Source: Candidatus Tepidifontimicrobium thermophilum
Lineage (GTDB): Bacteria > Sysuimicrobiota > Sysuimicrobiia > Sysuimicrobiales > Sysuimicrobiaceae
DNA: 56,076 nucleotides
Assembly: GCA_031296405.1 (NCBI GenBank)
Contig: JAVKKH010000017.1
Coordinates: 1 to 56,076, forward strand
Reading direction: 5' to 3'
Shown here: positions 1 through 9,230 of the stretch, in pieces
Numbering within the stretch: position 1 is the first letter of the stretch
How the letters are laid out: every line of letters begins with the position of its first letter
Notes under the pieces: model-generated
Told to the model about the DNA's origin: nothing
Databases searched by the model: none
The model's input: only the letters and a program-made list of their open reading frames with translations
Position numbers and translations under genes: made by a program

Positions 1-2
1 AC

Positions 3-512
3 GCGGACATGGTCCAGATCGGCGCCCGCAACATGCAGAACTACACCCTCCTGCGGGAAGTGGGCCGGGCCCGCTGCCCCGTGCTCCTCAAGCGCGGCCC
101 CGCCGCCACCCTGGAAGAGACCCTCCTGGCTGCGGAGTACATCCTCTCCGAGGGCAACCCCTATGTGGTCCTGTGCGAGCGCGGCCTGCGCAGCTTCGAC
201 AACCACACCCGCTTCCTCCTGGACATCAGCGCCGTCCCCGTGCTCCAGCGCCTCAGCCACCTGCCCGTGCTGGTGGACCCCAGCCAGGCCGCGGGCAAGC
301 GCCAGTGGGTCCCTCCCCTCGCCCGGGCCGCGGTGGCCGCGGGCGCCGACGGCCTCCTGGTCGAAGTCCACCCCGACCCCGAGCGCGCCCTCAGCGACGG
401 CCCCCAGCAGCTGCGGCCCGACCAGTTCGCCCAACTCATGCACGAGCTGCGCCGGCTGGCCCAGGCCGTGGGCCGCAGCGTAGCCGGAGCGGCGGTGGGC
501 GCGTCCGTTTGA
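3..512 (+). CDS. aroF: 3-deoxy-7-phosphoheptulonate synthase, C-terminal part
   Basis: C-terminal 169 codons of a DAHP synthase, which condenses phosphoenolpyruvate and erythrose-4-phosphate in the first step of the shikimate pathway in the cytoplasm. The frame is open to the left edge, so the gene starts outside the window. The visible part opens with the family motif ADMVQIGARNMQN, followed by a lysine-containing strand (VLLKRGPAATLEE), the CERG motif with FDNHTR, and the VDPSQAAGKR segment that ends the barrel. These are hallmarks of the AroF/type I-beta (KDO8P-synthase-like) class. Any N-terminal regulatory domain (ACT/ferredoxin-like or chorismate mutase) would be upstream and is not visible. 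The gene ends about 25 bases before a new promoter, so it is probably not cotranscribed with the ilv genes from its own promoter alone. Confidence 0.93.
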   Translation, partial: ADMVQIGARNMQNYTLLREVGRARCPVLLKRGPAATLEETLLAAEYILSEGNPYVVLCERGLRSFDNHTRFLLDISAVPVLQRLSHLPVLVDPSQAAGKRQWVPPLARAAVAAGADGLLVEVHPDPERALSDGPQQLRPDQFAQLMHELRRLAQAVGRSVAGAAVGASV

Positions 513-536
513 TAAGGAACGTGAATCGCGGCTGCG

Positions 537-565
537 TTGACACCCACACGGGCCGCTGGTACAAG
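537..565 (+). promoter_or_regulatory. Sigma-70 type promoter of the ilv-leu operon
   Basis: A perfect -35 box TTGACA (537-542), a 17-base spacer and a -10 box TACAAG (560-565) preceded by an extended -10 TGg (557-559). Transcription would start near 572 and run into the T-box leader. The fit and its place just upstream of a T-box are strong; the exact start is inferred. Confidence 0.7.
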
Positions 566-644
566 TAAACGCAAACGCACACCGGGAGGATCGGTGGCAC
601 GGCGACGCGGCCTCACCGATGGCCTGCACCGCCGGCCGGCCGGA

Positions 645-661
645 CCGGACCCAGGGTCCGG
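645..661 (+). other. Short perfect hairpin in the ilv leader
   Basis: CCGGACCC (645-652) and GGGTCCGG (654-661) form an inverted repeat separated by one base, so in practice a 7-bp stem with a 3-base loop. No T-run follows, so it is not an intrinsic terminator. It lies between the promoter and T-box stem I and may be an extra leader stem or the 3' stabilising end of the aroF message. Confidence 0.4.
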
Positions 662-723
662 GGCACCCCAGGGCACCGTCCGAGGCACCCAAGCGGGGCT
701 CCCCGGGTGTGCGTCTTTCAACC

Positions 724-954
724 AGGCGAGGAAGGGAAGCAGTAGGCGCGGGAGCTCTCGCAGAGAGCCGGAGACGGTGTGATCCGGTAGAGCCAGGCGC
801 TGAACCTCGTCCCCGAGCCTGCCGGGCGAACGTTTTTCAAGTAGTCCGGCACGCGGCCGGCGTGATCGGCGAACGAGGGCCGAGCTCTTGGGGCTCGGAA
901 CTAAGGTGGTACCGCGGGAGCCAACCCGTCCTTAGGTTGGCTCCCGCTGGTTTT
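724..954 (+). promoter_or_regulatory. T-box leader, probably tRNA-Leu responsive
   Basis: The non-coding stretch 513-987 is mainly this riboswitch. Stem I runs from AGGC (724-727) to GCCT (817-820). The specifier loop has AGTA at 741-744 opposite TGAACCTCG at 801-809. GCTCT/AGAGC (754-758/789-793) forms the upper stem, and the apical part carries the conserved CAGAGAGCCGG...CCGG pattern. Stem III is CCGAGC/GCTCGG (880-898). The T-box core AAGGTGGTACCGCGG follows at 903-917, with UGGU (907-910) to pair with an ACCA tRNA end. The best specifier reading is CTC (Leu) at 806-808, since it follows GAAC and precedes a purine; GTC (Val) is the next triplet. Uncharged tRNA should favour the antiterminator and switch on ilvB onward. 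Confidence 0.9.
914..954 (+). terminator. Intrinsic terminator of the T-box leader
   Basis: GCGGGAGCCAACC (914-926) pairs perfectly with GGTTGGCTCCCGC (935-947) around an 8-base loop, followed by TGGTTTT. The 5' arm overlaps the T-box sequence, so terminator and antiterminator are mutually exclusive. Confidence 0.92.
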
Positions 955-987
955 CCGGGGCCCGAGTGAAGACAGAGGAGGAGGACG

Positions 988-2688
988 ATGCGGGTTACAA
1001 CGGTGGAGACGCGCAAGGCCACCCGAACCATCTCCGGGGCACAGGCGGTGGTACGGGTCCTGGAGGAAGCCGGGGTGGAGTGGATCTTCGGGCACCCCGG
1101 GGGCGCCTCCCTGCCCCTGTACGACGCGCTGTACGACGCGCCCAAGATCCGTCACGTGCTGTGCCGTCACGAGCAGGTGGCGGCGCACGCGGCCACCGGC
1201 TACGCGCGGGCTTCCGGCCGTTTCGGGGTGTGCACCGCCACCTCGGGCCCCGGCGCCACGAACCTGGTCACGGGGCTGGCGGACGCCATGATGGACTCCG
1301 CGGCGGTGCTGGCCATCACGGGCCAGGTCGTCCGGGCGAACATCGGGACCGACGCCTTCCAGGAGGCGGACGTCACCTCCATCACGACCCCCATCACCAA
1401 GCACAACGCGCTGGTGATGGACCCGCACGGCCTGGTGCGGACGTTGCGGGAGGCCATCTACCTGTGTCAGTCGGGCCGGCCGGGACCGGTCCTGGTGGAC
1501 GTGCCCCGGGACGTTTTCCAGACCCAGATCCCCGAGGAACTGTTGGACGAACCCTTTGAGCCCCGGCGGCGTCCGGTGACCAAGGGGCACCCCGCCCGCA
1601 TCGCGGAGGCCGCGGAGGCCATCTCCCAGAGCCGACGGCCGATCCTGTACGTGGGCGGGGGCGCGCAGGGCGCCAGCGAGCCCCTGGCCCGCCTAGCGCG
1701 GCGCTGCCGGATCCCCGTCACCGTCACCCTCATGGGGAAGGGGGCCTTCGACGAGACGGACCCCCTGTGCCTGGGCATGCTGGGGATGCACGGGACCGCG
1801 TACGCCAACTACGCCATCAACGCCGCGGACCTGGTGATCGCGGTGGGGGCGCGGTTCGACGACCGGGTGACGGGCCGGCTGAAGGACTTCTGTCCCCACG
1901 CCCGGTTCATCCACATCGACATCGACCCCTCGGAGATCGGCAAGAACAAGCCAGCGCACGTCCCCATCGTGGGCGACGCCCGGGAGGTGCTGGAGGCGCT
2001 GGAACCCCTGGTCCAGCCGCCGGACGTGGAGGCCTGGTGGAAGCAGATCGAGGAGTGGCGGACGCGTTACCCCCTGCGCTGGAAGCCCGGGCCGCTCCTG
2101 AAACCCCAGGAGGCCATCGAGGCCATCTACCGCGTGACGCGGGGGGAGGCGGTGGTGGTCACGGACGTGGGGCAGCACCAGATGTGGGCGGCCCAGTACT
2201 ACAAGTGCCGCAGGCCCCGCACCTTCATCTCGTCCGGCGGGCTGGGCGCCATGGGGTTCGGTTTCCCCGCGGCCATGGGAGTCCAGTTCGCGCGTCCCGA
2301 CGCCCTCGTGGCGGCCATCGTGGGCGACGGGGGCTTCCAGATGACCATGCAGGACCTCATCACCGCGGTGGAGTGGAAGCTGCCGCTCAAGATCTACGTG
2401 ATCAACAACGGGTCCCTGGGCATGGTACGGCAGTGGCAGGAGCTGTTCTACAACCAGCGCTACTCCGCGGTGCAGCTCCGCAATCCGGACTTCGCGCGGA
2501 TCGCGGAGGCCTTCGGGGCCGTGGGGATCCGGGTGGAGCGGTCGGAGGACCTGGAGCCGGCCCTGCAGCGGTCCCTGGAGGTGACGGACCGTCCCGTGGT
2601 GGTGGACCTCATCGTGGACCCAGAGGAGAATTGTTACCCCATGATCCCCTCGGGCCAGTCCGTGAAGGAGATGATCCTCGGTGAGTAA
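988..2688 (+). CDS. ilvB: Acetolactate synthase, large (catalytic) subunit
   Basis: Thiamine-diphosphate enzyme that joins two pyruvates (valine/leucine branch) or pyruvate and 2-oxobutyrate (isoleucine branch). The 566-residue length is typical. The catalytic glutamate is Glu62 in RHEQ. The central domain has GPGATN and GGGAQ segments, and the thiamine-diphosphate/Mg motif starts with GDG near residues 446-448 and ends with NNGSLGMVRQW. The start ATG is preceded by GAGGAGGACG. It is the first gene after the T-box terminator, and its stop overlaps the GTG of the regulatory subunit by 8 bases, as expected for a translationally coupled pair. Confidence 0.97.
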   Translation: MRVTTVETRKATRTISGAQAVVRVLEEAGVEWIFGHPGGASLPLYDALYDAPKIRHVLCRHEQVAAHAATGYARASGRFGVCTATSGPGATNLVTGLADAMMDSAAVLAITGQVVRANIGTDAFQEADVTSITTPITKHNALVMDPHGLVRTLREAIYLCQSGRPGPVLVDVPRDVFQTQIPEELLDEPFEPRRRPVTKGHPARIAEAAEAISQSRRPILYVGGGAQGASEPLARLARRCRIPVTVTLMGKGAFDETDPLCLGMLGMHGTAYANYAINAADLVIAVGARFDDRVTGRLKDFCPHARFIHIDIDPSEIGKNKPAHVPIVGDAREVLEALEPLVQPPDVEAWWKQIEEWRTRYPLRWKPGPLLKPQEAIEAIYRVTRGEAVVVTDVGQHQMWAAQYYKCRRPRTFISSGGLGAMGFGFPAAMGVQFARPDALVAAIVGDGGFQMTMQDLITAVEWKLPLKIYVINNGSLGMVRQWQELFYNQRYSAVQLRNPDFARIAEAFGAVGIRVERSEDLEPALQRSLEVTDRPVVVDLIVDPEENCYPMIPSGQSVKEMILGE

Positions 2689-3202
2689 CGCGCTTCCGAC
2701 CCCGCAAGTGCGGTCCGAGCGCCGGGTGCTTTCCGTGCTGGTGGACAACGTGCCCGGGGTCCTCCTGCGGGTGGTGGCCCTGTTCCGGCGCCGCGGGATC
2801 AACATCCACAGCCTCGCGGTGTCGGTCACGGAGGACCCCGCGGTGTCCCGCATCACCATGACGGTGGAGTGTCCCGCGGCCCTGGCAGAGTCCGTGGTCA
2901 AGCAGGTCCGCCGGGTGGTGGAGGTCCGGCGGGTGCGGGACGTCACCGACGCGCCCCGCACGGAGCGGGAACTCGCGCTGGTGAAGGTCAACGCTCCCGC
3001 AGGCGTGCGGTCCGAAATCCTGGAAGCGGCCCAGGTGTTCCGGGCCCGTCCCATCGACCTGACGGAGAAGACCGTGACCCTGGAGGTCACCGGCAGCCCA
3101 GAAAAGATCGACGCGTTCCTGAACCTCGTGGCGCGCCATGGCGTGCGGGAGGTGGCCCGCACCGGGTCGGTGGTGCTGCTCCGGGGTTCGGCCACCACGT
3201 AG
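2681..3202 (+). CDS. ilvN: Acetolactate synthase, small (regulatory) subunit
   Basis: ACT-domain subunit that binds branched-chain amino acids (usually valine) and tunes IlvB. The 173 residues contain an N-terminal ACT fold ([19 protein letters not shown], then [17 protein letters not shown]) and the C-terminal dimer domain with [12 protein letters not shown]. The start is GTG, with AAGGAG lying inside the end of ilvB. Overlap with ilvB and the 23-base gap to ilvC place it firmly in the operon. Some family members are called ilvH; the choice of symbol is conventional. Confidence 0.95.
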   Translation: MSNALPTPQVRSERRVLSVLVDNVPGVLLRVVALFRRRGINIHSLAVSVTEDPAVSRITMTVECPAALAESVVKQVRRVVEVRRVRDVTDAPRTERELALVKVNAPAGVRSEILEAAQVFRARPIDLTEKTVTLEVTGSPEKIDAFLNLVARHGVREVARTGSVVLLRGSATT

Positions 3203-3225
3203 ACCACAACGGCGGGAGGTGCGGA

Positions 3226-4260
3226 ATGGCCAAGGTGTACTACGAGCGCGACGCCCACCCGGAGCTCATCCGGTCCAAGCGCGTGGCCGTCCTTGGGTAC
3301 GGCAGCCAGGGGCACGCCCACGCCCTCAACCTGCGGGACCAGGGAGTGTCGGTGGTGGTGGGCCTGAAGCCCGGAGGCTCCTGGGACCGGGCGCGCGCGG
3401 ACGGCTTCCGGGTGGTGGAGGTGGCGGAGGCGGTGCGGGACGCGGACGTGGTGTCCGTGCTGCTGCCCGACATGGTGCAGGCGCAGGTGTACCGGGAGTC
3501 CATCCGCCCCCACCTGCGCAGGGGACAGGCCCTGGTCTTCGCCCACGGCTTCACCGTCCTGTACGGGCAGGTGGAACCCCCTCCGGACGTGGACGTGTTC
3601 ATGGTGGCGCCGAAGTCCCCGGGACACCGCATGCGGGAGGTGTTCGTGGACGGGCAGGGCGTGCCTGGCCTGGTGGCCGTCCACCAGGACGCCACCGGCC
3701 AGGCGAAGGACCTCGCCCTGGCCTACGCGTGGGGCGTGGGCTGCCTCCGGGCCGGGGTGGTGGAGACCACCTTCCGCGAGGAGACCGAGAGCGACCTTTT
3801 CGGGGAGCAGGCGGTGCTGTGCGGCGGAGTCACGGCCCTCATCCAGGCCGGGTTCGAGACCCTGGTGGAGGCCGGCTACCAGCCGGAGATCGCCTACTTC
3901 GAGTGCCTGAACGAGCTCAAGCTGATCGTGGACCTCATCTACGAGGGCGGGATGCAGTGGATGCGGTACTCCGTTTCGGACACCGCGGAGTACGGCGACT
4001 ACACCCGCGGCCCGCGGATCATCGACGACCACGTGCGGCAGCGCATGAAGGAGATCCTCAAGGAGGTCCAGGACGGGACCTTTGCCCGGGAGTGGATCCT
4101 GGAGGCTCAGGCCAACTTCCCGTCCTTCCGGAACCTGCGGGTCCGGGCGGCGCAGCACCCCATCGAGGAGGTGGGCCGTCAGCTGCGGGCCATGATGCCG
4201 TGGCTGCGGCGCCCTCAGTCCAAGGCAGCACAGACCGTCGGGACGGGTGGAGGGAGTTAG
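3226..4260 (+). CDS. ilvC: Ketol-acid reductoisomerase
   Basis: Mg- and NAD(P)H-dependent enzyme that isomerises and reduces acetolactate or acetohydroxybutyrate to the dihydroxy acids. The 344-residue class I short form starts [10 protein letters not shown]. The Rossmann motif is [13 protein letters not shown] near residues 24-36. The family landmarks [13 protein letters not shown] and the metal-binding knot residues in [10 protein letters not shown] and [14 protein letters not shown] are all present. GGGAGGT precedes the ATG. It sits between ilvN and leuA. Confidence 0.97.
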   Translation: MAKVYYERDAHPELIRSKRVAVLGYGSQGHAHALNLRDQGVSVVVGLKPGGSWDRARADGFRVVEVAEAVRDADVVSVLLPDMVQAQVYRESIRPHLRRGQALVFAHGFTVLYGQVEPPPDVDVFMVAPKSPGHRMREVFVDGQGVPGLVAVHQDATGQAKDLALAYAWGVGCLRAGVVETTFREETESDLFGEQAVLCGGVTALIQAGFETLVEAGYQPEIAYFECLNELKLIVDLIYEGGMQWMRYSVSDTAEYGDYTRGPRIIDDHVRQRMKEILKEVQDGTFAREWILEAQANFPSFRNLRVRAAQHPIEEVGRQLRAMMPWLRRPQSKAAQTVGTGGGS

Positions 4261-4261
4261 G

Positions 4262-5797
4262 GTGACGGACCGCGTCTACATTTTCGACACCACCCTGCGG
4301 GACGGGGAGCAGTCCCCCGGCTTCTCCATGACCGTGCAGGAGAAGCTGGAGATGGCCCGGGCCCTGGCGCGCCTGGGCGTGGACGTGATCGAGGCGGGGT
4401 TCCCCATCGCGTCGCCCGGGGACCTGGAGGCGGTGCGGTTGATTGCCCGGGAGGTGCGGGGTCCGGTGATCTGCGGTCTGGCCCGGGCGCAACGCCAGGA
4501 CATCGAGGTGTGCTGGGAGGGGGTTCGGGAGGCGGAACGGCCCCGGATCCACACCTTCATCGCCACCTCCCCCATCCACATGGAGCGCAAGCTGCGGATG
4601 AAACCGGAGGAGGTGCTGGAGGCCGCCCGCCAGGCCGTCCGGCTTGCCCGCTCCCTGTGTCCGGAGGTGGAGTTCAGCTGCGAGGACGCCACCCGCTCCG
4701 ACGTGGAGTTCCTGTGCCGGGTGGTGGAGGCGGCGATCCGGGAGGGGGCCGCGGTGATCAACCTCCCTGACACCGTGGGGTACGCGGTCCCCCACGAGTA
4801 CGCGAAGCTCGTCCGCACCGTGCGGGAACGGGTGCCGGACTCCGACCGGGTGGTCTGGAGCGTGCACTGCCACGACGACCTGGGTATGGCGGTGGCCAAC
4901 TCCCTGGCCGGTGTGCAGGCGGGGGCGCGGCAGGTGGAGGGCACCATCAACGGCATCGGGGAGCGGGCGGGCAACGCGGCCCTGGAAGAGGTGATCATGG
5001 CCCTGGTCACCCGGCGGGACGTCTTCGGACTGCGGGTAGGGGTGGACACCACCCGCATCTACCCGACCAGCCGGCTGCTGTCCGCCCTCACGGGGGTGGA
5101 GGTCCAGCCCAACAAGGCCATCGTGGGCGCCAACGCCTTCGCCCACGAGGCGGGCATTCACCAGCACGGCGTTCTCAGCGACCCGCGGACCTACGAGATC
5201 ATGACCCCCGCGTCCGTGGGAGTGCCCACCAACCGGCTGGTGCTCGGCAAGCACTCCGGACGCCACGGGCTCGTGCACGCGCTCCAGCAGATGGGCTTCC
5301 AGCTCACGGACGAGGAAGTGGAGCGGGTGTACAGCCGGTTCAAGGCCCTGTGCGACCGGAAGAAGCGGGTGGAGGTGGGCGACCTGGTGGCCCTTGTCCA
5401 GGAGGGGTTCGCCGCGGCACCCGAGACCTACCGGCTGGTGTCCTTCCGGGTCACCACCGCCAGCGACGAGCCGCCGCACGCCGCGGTGCGCCTGGAGCGG
5501 TCCGGCCAGCTCTACGTGGCCGAGAGCAGCGGGGACGGACCCGTGGACGCCCTGTTCGCAGCCATCAACGCGGCCACCGGCCGGCAGGTACGGCTCCTGG
5601 ACTACAGCCTCCGGTCCGCCACGGGGGGCAGCGACGCCTTGGGCGAGGCGGTGTGCCGGCTGGAGGAGGGAGACCGGGTCGCCACGGGCCGCGGCAGCAG
5701 CACCGACGTCCTGGAGGCCAGCGCTCTGGCGTACGTGGCGGCCCTGAACAAGCTGGCGGAGACCCGGCCCGCGGAGACGGTCTCCGCGGGCCTGTAG
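4262..5797 (+). CDS. leuA: 2-isopropylmalate synthase
   Basis: Condenses acetyl-CoA with 2-oxoisovalerate, the committed step of leucine synthesis. The 511 residues show the aldolase-type barrel with FDTTLRDGEQSPG, the metal-binding HCHDD segment and the GIGERAGNAALEE motif. A C-terminal domain of about 120 residues (from around 390) matches the leucine-feedback LeuA allosteric region. I chose GTG at 4262, two bases after the ilvC stop, because GGAGGGAG lies 5-6 bases upstream; an in-frame GTG at 4247 overlaps that site. Its role is set by the leuCD and leuB genes downstream. Confidence 0.95.
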   Translation: MTDRVYIFDTTLRDGEQSPGFSMTVQEKLEMARALARLGVDVIEAGFPIASPGDLEAVRLIAREVRGPVICGLARAQRQDIEVCWEGVREAERPRIHTFIATSPIHMERKLRMKPEEVLEAARQAVRLARSLCPEVEFSCEDATRSDVEFLCRVVEAAIREGAAVINLPDTVGYAVPHEYAKLVRTVRERVPDSDRVVWSVHCHDDLGMAVANSLAGVQAGARQVEGTINGIGERAGNAALEEVIMALVTRRDVFGLRVGVDTTRIYPTSRLLSALTGVEVQPNKAIVGANAFAHEAGIHQHGVLSDPRTYEIMTPASVGVPTNRLVLGKHSGRHGLVHALQQMGFQLTDEEVERVYSRFKALCDRKKRVEVGDLVALVQEGFAAAPETYRLVSFRVTTASDEPPHAAVRLERSGQLYVAESSGDGPVDALFAAINAATGRQVRLLDYSLRSATGGSDALGEAVCRLEEGDRVATGRGSSTDVLEASALAYVAALNKLAETRPAETVSAGL

Positions 5798-5823
5798 CGA
5801 GCAGACCTGTCGAGGGAGATCCC

Positions 5824-7104
5824 ATGGGGATGACCATCACGGAAAAGATCCTCGCGTCGCACGCGGGCCTGCCGAAGGTGGAGCCTGGAGATCTGGTGGA
5901 GTGCCGGGTGGACATGCTGTTCGCCAACGACATTACCGCGCCCTTGGCGATCCAGCAGTTCGAGCGGATCGGAGTGGACCGGGTGTTCGACCCGGACCGG
6001 GTCGCCTTCGTCCTGGACCACTACTCGCCCAGCAAGGACATCGCGTCTGCGGAGCAGTGTCGGATCACCCGGGAGTTCGTCCGCAAGCACGGCCTGCCCC
6101 ACTTCTACGACGTGGGACGGGCGGGCATCGCCCACGTGCTCCTGGCGGAGGAGGGGTTCGTGGCCCCCGGCGAGCTGTTCGTAGGGGCGGACTCCCACAC
6201 CTGCAACCACGGGGCCCTGGGGGCGTTCGCCACCGGGGTGGGTAGCTCGGACCTGGCCGCCGCCATGGCCACGGGACGCCTGTGGTTCCGGGTCCCGCCG
6301 ACCCTGCGGTTCGTGTTCCGGGGCACGTTGCCCCGGTGGGTGACGGGCAAGGACCTGGTCCTGCGGATCATCGGGGACATCGGCGTGGACGGGGCCCGGT
6401 ACGCCGCCATGGAGTTCGCAGGTCCTGTGCTGCAGCAGCTCTCGATGGACGAGCGCTTCTCCATCACCAACATGGCGGTGGAGGCGGGGGCCAAGAACGG
6501 GATCATGGAGCCGGACGAGGCGGTCCTGGACTGGGTCCGCCCCCGAGCCCGGCGTCCCTTCCAACCCGTGTACGGCGACCCGGACGCCTCCTACGCCGCG
6601 GTGTACGAGTACGACGTCACGGACATGCAACCCGTGGTGAGCGCGCCGTCCTCTCCCGCGAATGTGGTGCCGGTCACGGAGGTCAGCGGGGTCCGGGTGG
6701 ACCAGTGCTTCATCGGCACGTGCACCAACGGGCGCATCGAGGACCTCCGTCAGGCCGCCCGGGTGCTGGCGGGCCGCAGGGTGCACCCGGACGTGCGGCT
6801 GCTGGTGATCCCGGCCAGCCCCCGGATCTACCGCCAGGCGCTAGAGGAGGGGCTCATCCAGGTGTTCCTGGACGCGGGGGCCGCGGTCTCCACGCCCACC
6901 TGCGGGCCCTGCATCGGCGGGCACATGGGCGTGCTGGCGGACGGGGAGGTGTGCGTGTCCACCAGCAGCCGCAACTTCATCGGGCGGATGGGCCACCGGG
7001 GCAGCAAGGTCTACCTGTCCAACGCCGCGGTGGCCGCCGCCGCCGCGGTGGCGGGGAAGCTGGTGCACCCCGACGAGGTGGTGCGGGAACCGGCACGGGT
7101 GTGA
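5824..7104 (+). CDS. leuC: 3-isopropylmalate dehydratase, large subunit
   Basis: Iron-sulfur aconitase-family subunit that, with LeuD, interconverts 2- and 3-isopropylmalate. It probably also handles citramalate made by the neighbouring CimA. The 426-residue length is the compact archaeal/Thermotoga-type form rather than the about 466-residue enterobacterial form. Cluster ligands are visible as FIGTCTNGR (one Cys) and TCGPCIG (two Cys). GADSHTCNHGALGAFATGVGS is the substrate-loop signature. ATG follows GAGGGAG. The gap to leuD is only 11 bases. Confidence 0.95.
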   Translation: MGMTITEKILASHAGLPKVEPGDLVECRVDMLFANDITAPLAIQQFERIGVDRVFDPDRVAFVLDHYSPSKDIASAEQCRITREFVRKHGLPHFYDVGRAGIAHVLLAEEGFVAPGELFVGADSHTCNHGALGAFATGVGSSDLAAAMATGRLWFRVPPTLRFVFRGTLPRWVTGKDLVLRIIGDIGVDGARYAAMEFAGPVLQQLSMDERFSITNMAVEAGAKNGIMEPDEAVLDWVRPRARRPFQPVYGDPDASYAAVYEYDVTDMQPVVSAPSSPANVVPVTEVSGVRVDQCFIGTCTNGRIEDLRQAARVLAGRRVHPDVRLLVIPASPRIYRQALEEGLIQVFLDAGAAVSTPTCGPCIGGHMGVLADGEVCVSTSSRNFIGRMGHRGSKVYLSNAAVAAAAAVAGKLVHPDEVVREPARV

Positions 7105-7115
7105 GGAGGTCGGCC

Positions 7116-7619
7116 ATGGCGATCCGGGGCAGGGCCCACAAGGTCGGCGACCACATCGATACGGACCTGATCATCGCGGGGCGGTACCTGGTGACCACGG
7201 ACCCCGTCAAGCTGGGGGAGCACCTCTTCGAAGACCTGGACCCGGAGCTGCGGCAGCGCATCCGGCCCGGAGATGTGCTGGTGGCCGGAGAGAACTTCGG
7301 GCAGGGCAGCTCGCGGGAGCACGCGCCTCTCGCCCTCGTGGGGGCCGGTGTGGCCGCGGTGGTGGCGGCATCCTACGCCCGCATCTTCTACCGCAACGCC
7401 TTCAACAACGGGCTCCTGCTGCTGGAGTGCCCGGAGGCCAGCAGGGCGGTGCAGGACGGGGACGAGCTGGAGATCGAGCCGCAGACGGGAGAGATCCGCA
7501 ACCTCACCCGCGGGGAGGCGTACCGGGCCAAGCCCATCCCGCCCTTCATGCAGGAGCTCACGCAGCTGGGCGGCATCATCCCGTACGTGCGACGCAAGCT
7601 GGGACTGGAGGCGTCCTGA
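7116..7619 (+). CDS. leuD: 3-isopropylmalate dehydratase, small subunit
   Basis: Swivel-domain partner of LeuC. The 167 residues carry the diagnostic DHIDTDLIIAGRYL at the N-terminus and ENFGQGSSREHAP, whose serine and arginine contact the substrate. The RIFYRNAFNNGLL segment near residue 92 is also typical. GAGGAGGT precedes ATG. The stop overlaps the ATG of the next gene (TGATG), so LeuD and CimA are translationally coupled. This fits a shared dehydratase for the leucine and citramalate routes. Confidence 0.95.
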   Translation: MAIRGRAHKVGDHIDTDLIIAGRYLVTTDPVKLGEHLFEDLDPELRQRIRPGDVLVAGENFGQGSSREHAPLALVGAGVAAVVAASYARIFYRNAFNNGLLLLECPEASRAVQDGDELEIEPQTGEIRNLTRGEAYRAKPIPPFMQELTQLGGIIPYVRRKLGLEAS

Positions 7620-9217
7620 TGCGGGTGGAGGTGTACGACACCACCCTGCGGGACGGCACCCAGGGTGCGGACGTGGAGTTCTCCGTGGAGGACAAGCTGC
7701 GGTGCGCCCGCGCCCTGGACGAATTGGGCGTGGACTTCGTGGAGGGCGGCTGGCCCGGCAGCAACCCCCGGGACCTGGAGTTCTTCCGGCGGGCCGCGCG
7801 CACGGCGTGGCGGCACACCCGGATCGTGGCTTTCGGCAGCACCCGTCGTGCGGGGGTGGCCGCCCATCTGGATCCGAACCTCCGCACGCTCCTGGACGCG
7901 CAGACCGAGTGGGTGGCGCTGTTCGGGAAGAGCTGGGACCTGCACGTGCGGGCGGCCCTGCGGACGTCCCTGGAGGAGAACCTCCAGATGATCGCAGACT
8001 CCGTGCGGTTCCTGAAGGGACAGGGACGGAAGGTGGTCTACGACGCGGAGCACTTCTTCGACGGCTTCCGCGCCAACCCTGACTACGCCCTGCAGACCCT
8101 CCGGGCCGCGGAGGAAGGGGGAGCGGACCGGATCGTGCTATGCGACACCAACGGGGGCAGCCTCCCGCACGAGGTCGGCCCCGTGGTCCAGCGGGTGCGG
8201 GAAACCGTCACGGTCCCCCTGGGCGTCCACACCCACAACGACGCGGGCTGCGCGGTGGCGAACGCCCTGGAGGCGGTCCGGGCCGGCTGTGTCCACGTCC
8301 AGGGCACGGTGAACGGCTACGGGGAGCGGTGCGGGAACGCGGACCTGTGCGTCCTGGTCCCCAACCTGCTGCTCAAGCTGGGCTACGAATGCCTGATTCC
8401 AGGAGCGTTGGCACGGCTCAGCCACCTGAGCCACTTCGTGGCGGAGCTGGCGAACCGCCCTCCGGACGACCACCAGCCGTACGTGGGCCGCAACGCCTTC
8501 GCCCACAAGGGCGGGGTGCACGTGTCCGCGGTGCGCCAGGACCCCACCACCTACGAGCACGTGGACCCGTCCACGGTGGGCAACCGGAGGCGATTCGTGG
8601 TCTCCGACCTGTCGGGGCGGTCCAACATCCTCAGCAAGGCGGAGGAGCTGGGCCTGCCCCTGGACCCCGCCAGCCCGTCCACGGCGCAGATCCTCGAGCG
8701 GGTCAAGTGGCTGGAGTACACGGGCTACCAGTTCGAGGGTGCGGACGCCTCCTTCGAGTTGCTCGCGCGGCGGCTGCTGGGCGAGTGGGACGACGGTTTC
8801 GAGGCCGGGCCGTTCCTGGTGGTGGTGCACCGCACGGAGGACCGCACGTGGGCGGAGGCCACCGTCCGGGTCCGGGTGGACGGCACGGAGGAGCACACCG
8901 CGGCGGAGGGCAACGGCCCGGTGCACGCGCTGGACCGGGCCCTCCGGAAAGCCCTAGAGCGCTTCTACCCCGAGCTGCGGGGTATCCGCCTGGTGGACTA
9001 CAAGGTGCGGGTGCTGAACGCGGAGGCGGCCACGGCGGCGCGGGTTCGGGTGTTGATCCAGACCACGGACGGCCAGGACCGCTGGGAGACGGTCGGCGTG
9101 TCGGAGAACGTGGTGGAGGCCAGCTGGCTGGCACTGGTGGACAGCCTGAGCTACGCCCTGTGGCGGTCCCGCGGCCGGCGCCTGCGGGCCGCGGTGACGG
9201 GCGCGGACGGCGGGTAG
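7619..9217 (+). CDS. cimA: (R)-citramalate synthase
   Basis: LeuA-related enzyme that condenses pyruvate with acetyl-CoA to citramalate, giving 2-oxobutyrate for isoleucine without threonine. The 532 residues begin MRVEVYDTTLRDGTQGADVEFS, the GTQG variant that separates the CimA/long homocitrate-like class from LeuA (GEQS). HTHNDAG is the metal-binding HxH motif, followed by QGTVNGYGERCGNADL. A C-terminal regulatory domain begins near residue 410. The start ATG overlaps the leuD stop. Substrate choice is inferred from class and operon position, because LeuA is also present. Confidence 0.9.
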   Translation: MRVEVYDTTLRDGTQGADVEFSVEDKLRCARALDELGVDFVEGGWPGSNPRDLEFFRRAARTAWRHTRIVAFGSTRRAGVAAHLDPNLRTLLDAQTEWVALFGKSWDLHVRAALRTSLEENLQMIADSVRFLKGQGRKVVYDAEHFFDGFRANPDYALQTLRAAEEGGADRIVLCDTNGGSLPHEVGPVVQRVRETVTVPLGVHTHNDAGCAVANALEAVRAGCVHVQGTVNGYGERCGNADLCVLVPNLLLKLGYECLIPGALARLSHLSHFVAELANRPPDDHQPYVGRNAFAHKGGVHVSAVRQDPTTYEHVDPSTVGNRRRFVVSDLSGRSNILSKAEELGLPLDPASPSTAQILERVKWLEYTGYQFEGADASFELLARRLLGEWDDGFEAGPFLVVVHRTEDRTWAEATVRVRVDGTEEHTAAEGNGPVHALDRALRKALERFYPELRGIRLVDYKVRVLNAEAATAARVRVLIQTTDGQDRWETVGVSENVVEASWLALVDSLSYALWRSRGRRLRAAVTGADGG

Positions 9218-9230
9218 GGAGGGAGACGCC

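Noticed and set aside
1693..4158. Very long minus-strand open frame (821 codons) opposite ilvB, ilvN and ilvC
   Set aside because: It is antisense to three well-conserved enzymes, has no ribosome site and its product is low-complexity (Arg/Pro/His/Gly-rich), as expected from high-GC shadow frames.
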